From: Stereocaulon alpinum
Lineage: Eukaryota > Ascomycota > Lecanoromycetes > Lecanorales > Stereocaulaceae
Assembly: GCA_018257865.1 (NCBI GenBank)
Contig: JAEUBA010000017.1
Span: 344,680-408,679, forward strand
Direction: 5' to 3'
DNA length: 64,000 nucleotides
A program made the translations under genes and the position numbers. Positions 32,363-43,858 of this stretch are shown in pieces (within the stretch, counting starts at the first letter, position 1; every line of letters begins with the position of its first letter). The notes beneath the pieces were generated by a model. It saw only the letters and a program-made list of their open reading frames with translations, was not told where the DNA came from and searched no databases.

Positions 32363-34246
32363 TCACAAGGCGCACTGCGTCCCGTTCTGCGTACAATATA
32401 TCATCTGCACGGGCCCAGCTCCAATGCCTCTCTGCACCATCCTCTCCCTCATCTCACCCAGTCTCGGGCTCGCCGTAATTTGACTCCTATTCTTCCCGCT
32501 TGCATCCTTGGAACCACTCCACAAGACCTCAGCTGCAGCACATGCTCTTGGCCATACCATGTTATCCAAGTTCACACCGTCGACTTGTTCACTCCAGATG
32601 TGGACTTCACCTCCTAAGACTAAATTCGTCGCATTGGCGGGGACACCAGCGAGCGGGTCGTAAGTGTACATGAGGCGCCAGTTTTTGGTAGGCGTGCAGT
32701 AATCTGAAAAGGGCCAGACGGCCCCAGCGGTACTCTGGGAGAAGTCAATCCATTGGCCTCGGCCACAGTCGAGGTACTATAGCACATACTGTTTAGCAAC
32801 TACTATGTGAAGTGAAGGTAGTGTACGCACCCAGTAATTGTAATCTCCCGCTAGTGCTTTGTGGCCTTTAGCCACAACGTTCGCAACAGCGTTATCGGTC
32901 TGCCAGGTTTGCACCACGACGTCGGCTCCAAGTGTCAAATTCCATTGGAGCAGCATCTCCTCCCAGACCACGGGTGCCATACCTGCGGCTCGCACCTTGG
33001 CGTGGTTGTGATCGATCATTTTCTGTAGTAGGGGCTGAATGACCTTGGTGTCATTTGAAAGCACAGTCGGATCCAGCCCATACACGTTTGCATTCACTTC
33101 ATCACCACCAGTGTGGAAGTAGGCGCTAAATGGATACACGCGGGGCAGGAGGTCAGCCCACAGTTTGTCAAGGAAGTCGTACACTGCAGTGTCGTTGAGT
33201 TTGAGCTGCCCGGTTGGTGGTTCAGCCGAGTAGTTGGACCACCCTGGTTGAACATTGAGAGCGGCGACCAGATCAGGATACGACAATCCAATGGCCGCAG
33301 TATGTCCAGGTACATCAATCTCGATGATAACTTGGACTCCACGGTAGGCGCCATAACTCTGAATTCTTTCCAAGTCGCCTGGACTGTAAGAGAGACCCTT
33401 CATATATGCTCCCACATCAGCGAGCGGAGGCAGTGCTGGAATTTGGAGAGTCCAAGACTGCGCATCAGTGGCGTGCAAATGGAGAATATTGAATTTGTTG
33501 TATGCAAGAGCGTCAATTGTACGCATAATGTCATCTGGGGTGAAGGGGCTTCGTGCTATATCCATGTTCAGGCCTCGGTATTGGAACTTGGGGGCGTCTT
33601 TGATATACACAGGCGCGAGGTTAGTGTAGACGCTATTTCCATCTGCAGTAGTGTAGAAGAGCTGACTAAAAGTCTCGAGAGCTCGGATTATGCCAATACT
33701 CGAGACGGCATTGATCATGACTGCTCCATCGATAGCAACGACGATGGAGTACGACTCGTCTACTGCGCCAGCCAAAGGCTTGAGGACGTTAGCTGGGTCG
33801 GTGGAATTTTGTTGGATTGTCACATTGGTTATGGTGCCGTACGAGACGTTAGAGGGTGGCTCGAAGAACGAATTACGAGGGTGGAATTTCCAGGGTACAA
33901 AACCATCGTTCGAAAGTTCGTCTTGCGTGCGGGCGATTGCGGCTTGGACGATGCTATAGCTGTCCATGCCAGTGGACGATTTTTGATTGGTAGCATCTTG
34001 GCTAGTGCTATTTGCGTATAGAGCGCCAGCGGTCTAGGATTTTCAAGGTTAGTCCATGCACATAGGCTGGCATAGGAGTCTTACTAGATTGAGTCCACTG
34101 TTGGGTTGGTATGAGAAGGTGACATCTGGCGATAGCCATAAGTATGTGGAGCCGTGTGTGTAATTCAATGGTATAGGCCATATTGCAGTTGCACGTATGG
34201 TGAGTAGGCAAACCGTCAAGATCTGCGTGGTAATCTTGGAATTCAT
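32363..34246 (-). CDS. GH20 beta-N-acetylhexosaminidase, secreted
   Basis: Predicted 592 residues from three exons (34085-34246, 32831-34033, 32363-32776), with introns of 51 and 54 nt. A signal peptide is visible (ILTVCLLTIRATA), followed by WPIPLNYTHGSTYLWLS, the usual fungal hexosaminidase start. The catalytic module shows RGLNMDIARSPFTPDD, HLHATDAQSW, IIEIDVPGHTAAIG and the catalytic Asp-Glu pair in HTGGDEVN (about residue 365), then WEEMLLQWN and a C-terminal GGEVHIWSEQVD. It removes terminal N-acetylglucosamine from chitin oligomers and glycans outside the cell. The chosen start is MNSKITT; an ATG six codons upstream is possible. Confidence 0.92.
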
Positions 34247-34808
34247 TAGCGTGGACCTCGGCAATTGTAAGAAGCAAGATGACGAAATGTGTGGTCGGGA
34301 GTGCGTTAGCGCTGTGAATCGAGAAGTGGAGGAATCTGAGGTAATAGAGACAGCAGATGTTGGCGGTCACGAATGGGATTGGATGCTGAATTTCGTGAGC
34401 CAAGATGGCGTAGAACGTAGCGCTCTTGCAAGAATGAAAGAGAAGGCATAAAGGATTGCTAAATTACGCTCCTTCGTTACAAAGAGTTTTCCCTTGTTCA
34501 TTCATAACAATATGTTGATACTCAAAGCAATAAGAGGATCGAAGGTGATCGAAATAAAGACACGTAGGCAACCCGATACTGCAGGATTCGCGGATCCTTC
34601 CTGCGTTGGGTTGCATGTTCTTGCATGTACTTGCATGCGCGCGATGTTTGACCTGCAGGCAAGAGAGCCTAGCATGTCTGGCGGTGAGTTTAAGAATAGT
34701 CAATATGTGAAAATAAAATCTCCCTTTAAATGCTGGTCGATTGTTCGTCTCTCATTCCAATTCAAGTCACAGGTAAAACTCAGTGCTATGTTTACTTGCT
34801 TTACTCCG
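34247..34808. other. Intergenic region
   Basis: Lies between the hexosaminidase start and the pirin stop (both minus strand). No gene was recognised. Confidence 0.4.
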
Positions 34809-35687
34809 TTAGTTCGAATCAAGTACCACAACCTCGGCTTCCCGGTCACCGACCGACTCGACCAGTAGCTCATCCCCTGCATTGACATTCTCCACGAACA
34901 CTCCGTCCCCTTCTCCCAGCTCGGTCTTACCTGCCACCTTGATCTTCGCTCCGACCTTCCTCATTGGCAAATGTAGGTAGACCTTTCTCCCTAACTTGGA
35001 TTGTACAGCATCGTTTCCTCCGATCTTCCACAATGCCGATCCTCCCTTAGCAATGATTGAAGCGCCCATCAGGAAGTCAGCATGGACGGGTATGGTCCCC
35101 TCAACCATAGGTATGGCGGCAGTCTCTTCCTCACGTGTGGCTTTGGGCCCCGCTTGGAGCGGACTGATGATTGTAACGAAGCCATTGCGCTTGGCATCTT
35201 CTGAAAAAGTCATGGTGTGATAGATTGGCGGTAGACCTTTCCTCCATGGCGTTGCCCATATCTGCAAGAAGTGGACCTCGTCGTTTGTGTGCTCGTTCTG
35301 CTCCGAATGCGCGATACCAGTGCCGCCTGTGGTGAATTGCACATCACCTCGGTGCAGCCTATAAAAGTCGTTATTATTCGCCGTCGAGCTGTCCTTTTTT
35401 GTCACCATGGAGTCTCGGTGTGTGAGCTCCCCGGATAATATGTAAGAGAAGATCTCAGCGTCACGATGAGGATGGGTTGGAAAACCATGGTTCGGGGCAA
35501 CCCGATCTTCGTTGAGCACGCGTAGAGCGCCAAAGTTCTGAAACTTTGGATCGTAGTATTCGGCAAAGGAAAAAGTGTGATAGGAGTTCAGCCACCCATG
35601 ATGTGCATGACCACGGTCAGAAGAGCGACGAGGGACAATCTTTGCGTGGGCGAGCGACTTGGACATTGCTTTTAAGATATTGGACAT
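34809..35687 (-). CDS. Pirin-family cupin protein
   Basis: A 292-residue intronless frame from the ATG of MSNILKAMSK. The pirin N-terminal cupin is clear: HHGWLNSYHTFSFAEYYDP, LNEDRVAPNHGFPTHPHRDAEI with the metal His residues, GELTHRDSM, and GGTGIAHSEQNE with the remaining His and Glu ligands; HFLQIWATPWRKGLPP follows. The C-terminal cupin has LPMRKVGAKIKVAG. Pirins are iron-binding proteins; some are quercetin dioxygenases and others act as nuclear co-regulators. Which applies here is unknown. The length is normal for the family. Confidence 0.93.
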   Translation of the reverse strand: MSNILKAMSKSLAHAKIVPRRSSDRGHAHHGWLNSYHTFSFAEYYDPKFQNFGALRVLNEDRVAPNHGFPTHPHRDAEIFSYILSGELTHRDSMVTKKDSSTANNNDFYRLHRGDVQFTTGGTGIAHSEQNEHTNDEVHFLQIWATPWRKGLPPIYHTMTFSEDAKRNGFVTIISPLQAGPKATREEETAAIPMVEGTIPVHADFLMGASIIAKGGSALWKIGGNDAVQSKLGRKVYLHLPMRKVGAKIKVAGKTELGEGDGVFVENVNAGDELLVESVGDREAEVVVLDSN

Positions 35688-36234
35688 AGACTTCGCAAGG
35701 GGTGGCAACTACTTTTCAATGGGCTTGCAATTCGAGTGAAAGAACGTTGAGAATTTGGGACATGAGGATCTTTTTTATGAGGTCCGACTATCTTGTAGCA
35801 CCTTCTAGCTTTTACGATCCCATGTCAGCGAAGGTGCGCGGAGATGTGTAAGCCGTGATGAGAGTCTTGACAACATTGGCTTTACAGATGCAGAACTGGC
35901 CAATCACACCTCTTTTGCAGGGACCTCTAGGCCCAATACGACTAGCTTCGAATCTTTACAAAGCTCTTACTCAGGGAAAATAATCGCTGCGCTAAGCCTA
36001 ATGGACTGTACATCTTAGCAGCATAATAATATGTGAGTAAGCGCAGACACGATTGCATTTCCGAAATGTCGCTAGATCGAGAATGACTTGTTGGTCGGAT
36101 GATTGTTTCAAACAGTTCCGAGGTACTGTTTGCGTCATCGCTGCAATGCTAATGTACAGTGTCATTTACACCATGCTGATACCGCAATATGCTTTTTGTA
36201 CAACCCATTCATCAGTACAATGTACGTAGTGTCA
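35688..36234. other. Intergenic region
   Basis: Lies between two minus-strand genes; nothing recognised. Confidence 0.4.
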
Positions 36235-38249
36235 TCACTGGGCATCATCATCATCTCGTCCGACTGAGGTTCCCTTATTTCGCTCCCTTTTCAGATGGAA
36301 GAATTTCTCTAAAGTAGAACCCATACTCTGTGATCTGCCAGCTTTAGCTGGCCGCTCCGTCTCTATAGCTTCCTCAGGCAGCTGTGCCGCTTTCAACGGC
36401 GAGCATCCAACTACGGCCTCGACCCCGCTTGAATCCCTTATAGCCCTCTGAGACTTAGAAATGCGAGTGCCGGAAAGGCGTGGACGTCGTCTTGCAGCCG
36501 GCGAGTCCATACCCCGGCGCAAAGAGTCTGCAACAACTGCGCTTAACGATGAGGAGAGTGGCGACATTAACGGACCAGGCGCCAAACGAGCCATGGAGCG
36601 TCTCGAAAGGGTTGAAGGGCGATTGGATGTAGACGGATTCGAGCGCTGCGCTTCGGAGGGTAGGAGTGGGGACGATATAGTATTTCCACCTAGTCGGGGC
36701 CTTGAAAGATCATCATCGAGTTGCCAAGGGTTTTCTATGAGAGGTGAAGCCATTTCTTCGCTTCGACCTGTAGCTCTGGAGGATGCGGTCGATGTATGAG
36801 AAAGTAGAGGTGTTCGCGGCGGTGGATCAGGGTACTCCGGATGCTGTCCTGAGGAACGCCTTGATCCCTGGACGAGGGGCCCTTCACCAAAGGTAAAGCT
36901 GATCGATGACTTCCTCCTTGCGCGATCTTTTCCATTGCCTTCAACCTCATCGTGGTATCTTTCCTCGTCCAATAGTCCTATTGCTTCCTCCTCATCCTCC
37001 ATGTGGTCAACGTCTTCATCGTTAGATCCCTGTGCCCTGCCACTGGTAATCAAATAAACACCCAGAAACGTCAATGCGCAGCCCCCAAAAAACTTTCCGA
37101 AGCGGTCTGCGTTGGCAGACTGGAAGTCGCGGTAGAGTACAGCGCTTCCGATGATGACAGATATCGTAAAGAGCACGAATTGTACAGGGATGACTTGGGT
37201 CGAGTCGAAACGTTGTAGAGCTCGGTTGACGTAACGTATCTGAAGGAGAGCCGTAACGACGAGGATAAAGACGAGAAGATAGGTGATGGGGAATGCAAGA
37301 GCGCGCCAGAGAGTGTCTGAGAGCAACGACGCAACACCTTTGGTGGATAAAGCAGTGTAACCTCCTGCATATGTCGGTCAGTCTTGAGGTAAGCAGTCCA
37401 CACATAAGATTTACCGAATAGCGCAACAAGTCCCAGGTCTATCAAAACCGTCCTTTCTCCGTATTGCTCACTCGCGCACATGAGAATGATGACAAGAGCT
37501 GCTGTAACGCCGAGATACGTCTCAAACTCCCATCGTGTAATCGCTGCCCAAACATCATGAGGTCCCATCTTTGTCTCTGAATTCTTAGCGCTGAGGACAA
37601 TGGTGACCGCACCAGCGATAGCAATCGCAACTCCCCAGAAGTCGCGCTGGCGGAAGTGCTCTTTGAGTAAGACCGGAGCAATGATGCAATTCGAGACTAA
37701 GGCCACGACTCCAAGAGGTGAGACGATCGAAGCAGGTGCGAAACCGTAGGCGATGAAGTTCCCAGCCTCACCTATGATCATGAGAACTAAACCTGCCCAC
37801 CAATAGCCAGATCTGAGATATGTCTTCCGATCAGCCTGTGGCTTCAGCTTCTCGAAGTGATTGATAGTCGAGTCGGAGAAGCTGCGCGAGTGCAGAGAGT
37901 GACTCCCTGCCGAGATGCCGCTATCGCCATTGCCATTGCTGTGTTGAGTCCTCCCTGTCCGCTCCTCCTCAGAAAGCGCACTGAGTTTCAGCTGAGCCCG
38001 CTCTTCGACTATCGCGATTTGCTGGGTACCATAGTTGTGGTTGTTTCCTCTTGTGCGTCCATCGCTCCATTGCTCGTCCTTGCCGTCCTGCTCGCGATCG
38101 AGTCTTATATGGGCGTAGCGTTGGATATTGAGGGCAAAGGAAATGAGAACGTTGCCGACGATGGCTGTGACAATTCCTATAAGAGATGACCATTCTCGTA
38201 GCTTTGCAGTCGTGTCACCACCATGAGCGACATTGAAAGCATTAGACAT
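36235..38249 (-). CDS. NIPA-like (DUF803) magnesium transporter
   Basis: Predicted 654 residues, two exons (37415-38249 and 36235-37364), 50-nt intron. Membrane helices typical of NIPA/DUF803 proteins: SLIGIVTAIVGNVLISFALN, WWAGLVLMIIGEAGNFIAYG, ASIVSPLGVVALVSNCIIA, FWGVAIAIAGAVTIVLSA, and after the splice GYTALSTKGVASLLSDT, ITYLLVFILVVTALLQIRYV, VQFVLFTISVIIGSAVLYRD and FFGGCALTFLGVYLITSG. An about 90-residue hydrophilic insert separates helices 1 and 2, and the C-terminal about 290 residues are a Ser/Arg/Pro-rich cytosolic tail. NIPA proteins carry Mg2+. The start is the first in-frame ATG (MSNAFNV). Confidence 0.88.
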
Positions 38250-38768
38250 TGACACGGCTTGTGCGGAGAAGTCGAGTTTGGAGGCGTGTCGGTGGTGGCG
38301 AGCCCAGGCTTTGTGAGCGAGGTGGCGCTCAGGTCTCGGGACGCATGCAATGATGTGAGAGATTAGATGCAAAGCAAGTGACTAATGATATGGGTAAGGT
38401 ATATACCATGGCTGCTCGAAGCAGTATTGTATCTACTGTTGGACGCTGACAACAAAAGCATCAAACTCCGAAGATTTCCCGGTCTAGAAGGATCCTACAA
38501 CAGGGGGTAACAGAAGTCATTAAGCTTCCGAAGCTCCCCCGGAACCCCTTGAGCGTCCTCCGGGGAAACCTCGGAGGTTTAATGATTTATGTCACCCCCT
38601 GTTGCTACCTACAGTCTTGGCGTCAGCCGCATTCAACGTCATCCATGTTTATGCTTGCCTTTACGGAATTACTCCATTGTATATCTAGGAAATTATTGTA
38701 CATGTTGTATTCTTAATCAACTTTTGCTCAGATCTTCCAGTACGCGGAGCATCCCATTTCGGCGAGAT
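38250..38768. other. Intergenic region holding a MITE
   Basis: Lies between two minus-strand genes. It contains the 107-bp inverted-repeat element listed separately; otherwise nothing was recognised. Confidence 0.5.
38498..38604. mobile_element. 107-bp MITE, near-perfect hairpin with 3-bp CTA duplication
   Basis: The two halves are inverted copies: the left arm starts CAACAGGGGGTAACAGAA and the right arm read in reverse starts CAACAGGGGGTGACATAA. The match continues for about 50 nt through TCATTAA and a CCGGGG-rich core, with a short loop around TTGAGC. CTA stands directly before (38495-38497) and after (38605-38607). No coding capacity. It is probably a non-autonomous DNA transposon; the superfamily is not determined. 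Confidence 0.8.
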
Positions 38769-40544
38769 CTAATCTTTAAGCAACGCTGCTGGATATTGAG
38801 ATGGATACAATAGCTGCTCCCGCCCCATTTCGTCAATCCAGGTGGAGTCGTTCCTACTAGTCTTGTAATCCTTCTCAGCTCCTAGCAGCTCAATATCATC
38901 AAGCGAACCAGCCCCATATCCTTCAGCTTCACTACGATATGTCAAATGTTTTGCGCTCCTATCCGAAGGCCGGTGCCAATCGGTTGCGTCAACTTCGTTG
39001 GTCTTATCGTTGGGGTTTGTGGCGTCATCATCATTAATCGCAGTGCGATCTGTTGAGTGGCTTTTGTTTGATCGTGATGCCTTGCTGCGGCTGCTCGAAA
39101 ATAAGGCTGTGAGGCGTGAAGAGAGGCTCTTTGGCAACGACGGAATGCGTTTGATGAGAGGCCACATGACGGGAAGGCATGCAGAAACAATGCCAATGTT
39201 GCACTCCACGTTGATCCAGATTCCCGCGTTGGTGATAGTCCCTGAACTAACGTCTTAGCTATGACGTGAGTCTTAGGAGAGTTACTTACATGTCACATCA
39301 TATAATCTCAATTCTAGTAGTAGCGGTATCCGTACAATGCCTGCTATGCACACGCTATGGACTCACTCACATCAGCACCGTGATACACACCGAGAAACCG
39401 ACATACGGAGCAGAATGACATACAAACTACCAAGAAGAAAAATACCGCTCAGAGCCAATTTCTTAGCCGTCCTCATCTGCAGGTTCCACAGGCACGGGAT
39501 TGGCAGAACCAGGACGATAATATCAGTGGCGATGTTGGCAGCTGTGATACCATAAGACAAGACGTTCTCATTAATACAATGGCCTCCTTGAATAGTTTTG
39601 TCCCAAAAGTAATTGACTGGCTTGCAGCCGAAGATTACAGAAAAGACCAGGGCGATGCACCATCCTATCATCACTATTCCAGTAATGATCGAGACTATTG
39701 TGAACTTTCTAACCGGAAAGATGCGATGGTAGAAGAACAGAAGAGAAAGCTTCGTTGTGGTAATCGCAGCAGCAAAGATGATTTGGGACGCCCAATCAGC
39801 CTACACTAGGCTTTAGTTGTAAGACTAGGTTTGCGATTGTGAGATGGCCTACTTTAGCAAAGTTGACGATATCATCCAGACTTAACGTTATCTCATGGAG
39901 ACCAAAACCGTAGTGAATTGCGAGAAACCCATCAATGCTCAGAGCCCACGAGAGAAGCTTTGTCCCCAAATAATTAGCAGCTTGTATATCCTAACGGTAG
40001 GCCGAAGATTTACCAAGGCAACGATAATGAGAGCATCATCGATTCCGAACTTGGCCGCAGAGATTTTGCGCGACACCAGGCGAAGAATTACTGCAAGCGC
40101 GGCGAGTAGCATCATGACAACCAAAGATGCTATGGTTTCGGCTTGGAGACTGTCTTTCAAGGATGGAACAGCAGTAGTACATAGAGTTGCCGCGGCGGCC
40201 AGAGTCGCTAATTTTTGTCATGTCAGAAGCTGCTACCACGCCATGACGGTGCTAGGTGCGAACTTTGTTAATCACAATTAAGGAACAGTGGACTTACTCT
40301 TCTGTCCATCTGCATCGCATGTTTGCGCAAGGGTGTTTTGCAGCAGGAGTAGGAACTCTCCGTTCGTACAGAGACAAGCGACATCAAAACCACAACCACT
40401 GCTCTTGATACCCTGAGAGGCAGCCGCTTGCTACAATCTCACGTCTTGAGTAAGTTTACCATGTATTTAGGACTTGACATTACCTACCGCACATTGTGGC
40501 AACTGTGCTAATGCTGCCTCCGCTTGCGATGGACTTATATTCAT
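38769..40544 (-). CDS. CFEM-PTH11-type G protein-coupled receptor
   Basis: Predicted 461 residues from seven exons on the minus strand (40488-40544, 40298-40430, 40014-40207, 39853-39957, 39428-39800, 39290-39340, 38769-39241); introns are 48-90 nt and every junction keeps frame. The N-terminal about 75 residues form a CFEM-like domain (LPQCA, SSGCGFDVACLCTNGEF, QTCDADG, ATLCT), but only six of the usual eight cysteines are seen and no signal peptide precedes it. A PTH11-type seven-helix core follows (TIASLVVMMLLAALAVILRL, DDALIIVALLLLSWAL, HYGFGLHEI, LSLLFFYHRIFPVRKF, CKPVNYFWD, DIIVLVLPIPCLWNLQM, NAGIWINVECNIGIVSACLP). The tail is Ser/Asp-rich. Such receptors sense surfaces or hosts. The intron at 39341-39427 uses a GTTTGT donor, chosen because it restores ...LLGSIVRIPLL. 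Confidence 0.82.
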
Positions 40545-41759
40545 TTCAATGGGATACTGTGTTCAGGCTCTTCTTGCTTTGTTCAGCGGTCACTGCTAGG
40601 CTGGCATTTGCAGAAGAGCTTTGTCCTCAAGCATAGACGGCGCTGTGGGGGCAGTGGCAAGGTAGACTCGGGATATGAGGCTTTATAAGAGAACCCTGAT
40701 CTTCGATTAGACCAACATGATCAACTGCCGGGCTACGATTCAATATGGACGGGATGAGGAATATCAAACCTCCGTCAATCCTCGTCTCACAGTAGCCATC
40801 TTAGGCACTGTCTTGCCAGGATAAGGTGACAAACAACGTCATATACAAGGAACAGAAATGGGAAAGGGTGTAGGGAACAAAGAAACAGATGCTATGTCAC
40901 AAGCGTATGGCGTGCTCGATAGAGTGACCTCTTGAAGCTACCCATGTCTGATCTGAAAGGGTAGACCGTTCCAGCCAATTGAGTGTTCCGATCTCGCATG
41001 TATCGTTCAGGGTCTTGCGATCAACTTTCCAGATCAAGGCGCAAGATGCAGTCGTGCCGCAGAAGTGTGTTAGATGGAGACTGTTAGAGCTGCATATGAC
41101 GACTTAGTGAGCCGTTACACACCTCTAAGTCTGGCAACTTTGTGGACCGGAGTTTTAGTAAGTTGAAGGATCGTACCCTGCTCAGCAACGGCCAACCATA
41201 TGATCATTGCGACCACGCGAGTCTAGTGTTAGCGGGACACACGGAATGGCTTAGCAAGAAATTCAAGCCATCCTGTGCCGTATTTCGCGTGTCAGACACG
41301 GCTGGCAGCGTCCAAGGTTCATGGCGCTCAGTGGCAAATATCGAATGTGATGTGCAGCAATGAAGGTAGTCCCAGCGTCTCACGCTACACCATGAGCTGC
41401 TGCGGTATCTCTAGCGCAAAACGTGTACTCCACGCTGTAGCTTGTTCGAAGGGGATCGTCATGAGCATGTGGGGGGTAAACCTTATCGGCATTGCTCGGT
41501 TGGTGATTAATAAGGCGGGCCGCTTTAGCTCGGTATAGCATAACCACTGGGACGGGGACCATCAACTTTGTGTCATTGCTGTCCCGTGAATCATAATCTC
41601 TATCAGAACGGTTTTGCAAGCAAGTTGTCGAATCATTTTCAAGGCTATATCCACATCAAACGTCCATCGAGCTAGCCTCGTCATTGTCTTATCTCGAGGT
41701 TTACACTTCTGCTAACTCGGCTGAGGGTTCCTCAACCTCTGTCACTGTTGGAATATATC
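40545..41759. other. Intergenic region, no gene recognised
   Basis: About 1.2 kb between divergent genes. Short open frames at 41142-41363 and 41275-41538 are not protein-like. Confidence 0.4.
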
Positions 41760-43469
41760 ATGGCGTTATCGACGGAAATCCAACGAAAAGCTTTTCAACA
41801 TCCTGGCTCATTTGCTCTCTACTCAATAGTCTTGGCAAGTGGATTACTGCTTTCTATTCTGTGGTAGGTCAAAGCAATCTAATCTTCTGTGTAGTATCTC
41901 GCTTTTCTTGTGCTCCGCGCTATATACAATATCTATCTTCATCTACTCTCTTCATTTCCCGGCCCTAAGTCTGCTGTCGCAAGCAACGTTCCGTATGTAG
42001 TCGCTCAAGTTCGCGGCAAACTTCCTCATTGGCTCTCTGCCCTTCACCAGGCATATGCGTCTCCGATTGTTCGAATCTCCCCCAATGAACTCTCCTTCAT
42101 CGATGGGGAGGCATGGAAGGACATCTATAGTCACCGTTCCGGACATACGCCTTTCGAAAAGGATCTCTTGATATACGGAAAGCCTCCTAATGGAGTTCAT
42201 TCGCTCCTGACTGCGCCTAAAGAGGACCATACCCGAATGCGCAGAGTCATCGATCATGCATTCTCAGCCAAAGCCTCTAGAGAGCAAGAGCCCATCGTGA
42301 CAGGCTATGTTGATAATCTGATTCAGAGACTGCATGATCAAATCAGTGGACCCAGTCAGGGCCAAGTCGATGTTGTGAAGTGGTATAACTGGATGACCTT
42401 TGACATCATAGGCGATTTGTCCTTTGGGCAGTCCTTTGCTTGCCTCGGGACACAAACGAACCACCCATGGGTCGAGACGATCTTCGGTAACTTGAAAGGC
42501 ATTACCTTCATGGGAGCATGTAACCGCTTCACAATCCTGCAATACATACTACCCTTCCTTATCCCGAAACGTATCAAGCAAATGATCAATGATCACTGGG
42601 CAGCCACGACTGCCAGTGTTGATCGTCGTCTGAAGCTTGGCACTGATCGCCCAGATTTCATGTCGCCAATTATCAGGCACAACAACGATGAGAAGGCCAG
42701 CTTGAGGCATGAAGAATTGATGTCCAATGCCTCTCTTTTCGTTATCGCCGGCAGTGAGAGCGTAGCTACAAACCTCAGTGGGACTACGTACTATCTCTTA
42801 CAGAATCCCAACATTATGAGAAAAATCAGAAAGGAAGTCGACTCCGCATTCACGTCGGAAGATCAGATCACTCCGCAGAGCGTCGCCAACCTACCATACC
42901 TACAGGCTTGTCTTTCCGAGACTAACCGAATCTACCCAGTTGCTTTGACTGGTCAACCAATGAGAGTCCCTCCAGCAGGCGACACGATATGTAATACCTG
43001 GGTACCTGGAGGCGTAAGCTTCTCTCGCTATACCCTGAGGGATGTATTATCATAGAAACTTGTCACTAACGAACCCTCAGACACGCGTGACAATCAACCA
43101 GTACGCTGCGTATCGCTCGCCCACAAACTTTACAGACCCCAACAAGTATGTCCCCGAGCGCTGGCTCAATGATCCGCGATATTCTTCAGACAACAGGAAC
43201 GTTTTCCAGCCATTTTCTGTTGGTCCTCGAAACTGCATTGGAAAAGAGTAAGTAGTTCTAATTCCCTTCAACTCATACCTTGGTTGATGCTTCGCAGTCT
43301 GGCGAACCTGGAAACACGTCTTGTACTTGCGCGAATGATTTGGAACTTCACCATTGAAATGAGCGACGAGACAAGTCCCGACTGGGAAGACCAGCAGGCG
43401 TACCTGTCGTGGCAGAAGAAACCATTAATTGTTAAGCTCAAAGCAAGAGAGCGGCCCCAGACGACGTAG
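41760..43469 (+). CDS. Cytochrome P450 monooxygenase, 5' end unresolved
   Basis: Main exons 41895-43013, 43081-43247 and 43298-43469 (introns of 67 and 50 nt) encode 485 residues with all P450 marks: FPGPKSA proline hinge, AGSESVATN in helix I, SETNRIYP (ExxR), FTDPNKYVPERWL, and the heme loop FSVGPRNCIGK with its Cys ligand. It resembles fungal CYP65-like secondary-metabolism P450s. There is no ATG at the 5' edge of this frame. A good start at 41760 (MALSTEIQRKAF...) encodes a matching membrane anchor ending SILW, in the same frame, but 30 nt with three stop codons (TAG 41865, TAA 41880, TAG 41892) separate it from YLAFLVLRA. The GT-AG pair there would remove 31 nt, which is very short and breaks the frame. 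This may be an unusual intron, a damaged gene or a sequence error. Confidence 0.8.
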
Positions 43470-43858
43470 TGTGGCACTATGACATCATTCAACGTGCTTA
43501 GCGATAATGATCCTGGAAATACTACCACGTCTGACGAAGGCGGTAAGGCTCCGCTTTTACATTTATACCATCGCCGCCGCGCGCACCCACATCGCGACCA
43601 ATCGTTAGAATATTGGTGAAATCTATGGTGGATGAGGCCTGCAACACTAGGCTCGCTTACTACTAGTCTACTAGGGCTAGGGCTTGCCAAGGCCTCCATG
43701 CGCACTTAAATAAAATCTTGCAAATGTAGCTAGCAACAACAACTCCAATTGCAATATATTGTTCACCCCTAAGTCCATTAGTAACAGTCTCCAATCAGAT
43801 CACTGATATTCTCAAGCCAACATTTTCGGCTAGCGAAGGCCCAGTAGCGACGTCGGCC
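43470..43858. other. Intergenic region
   Basis: Lies between two plus-strand genes; nothing recognised. Confidence 0.4.

Noticed and set aside
34800..34830. tRNA B-box-like GTTCGAATC
   Set aside because: No matching A box or cloverleaf stems around it; other GTTCGA matches in the window also lack tRNA structure. No tRNA, rRNA or CRISPR array was found.
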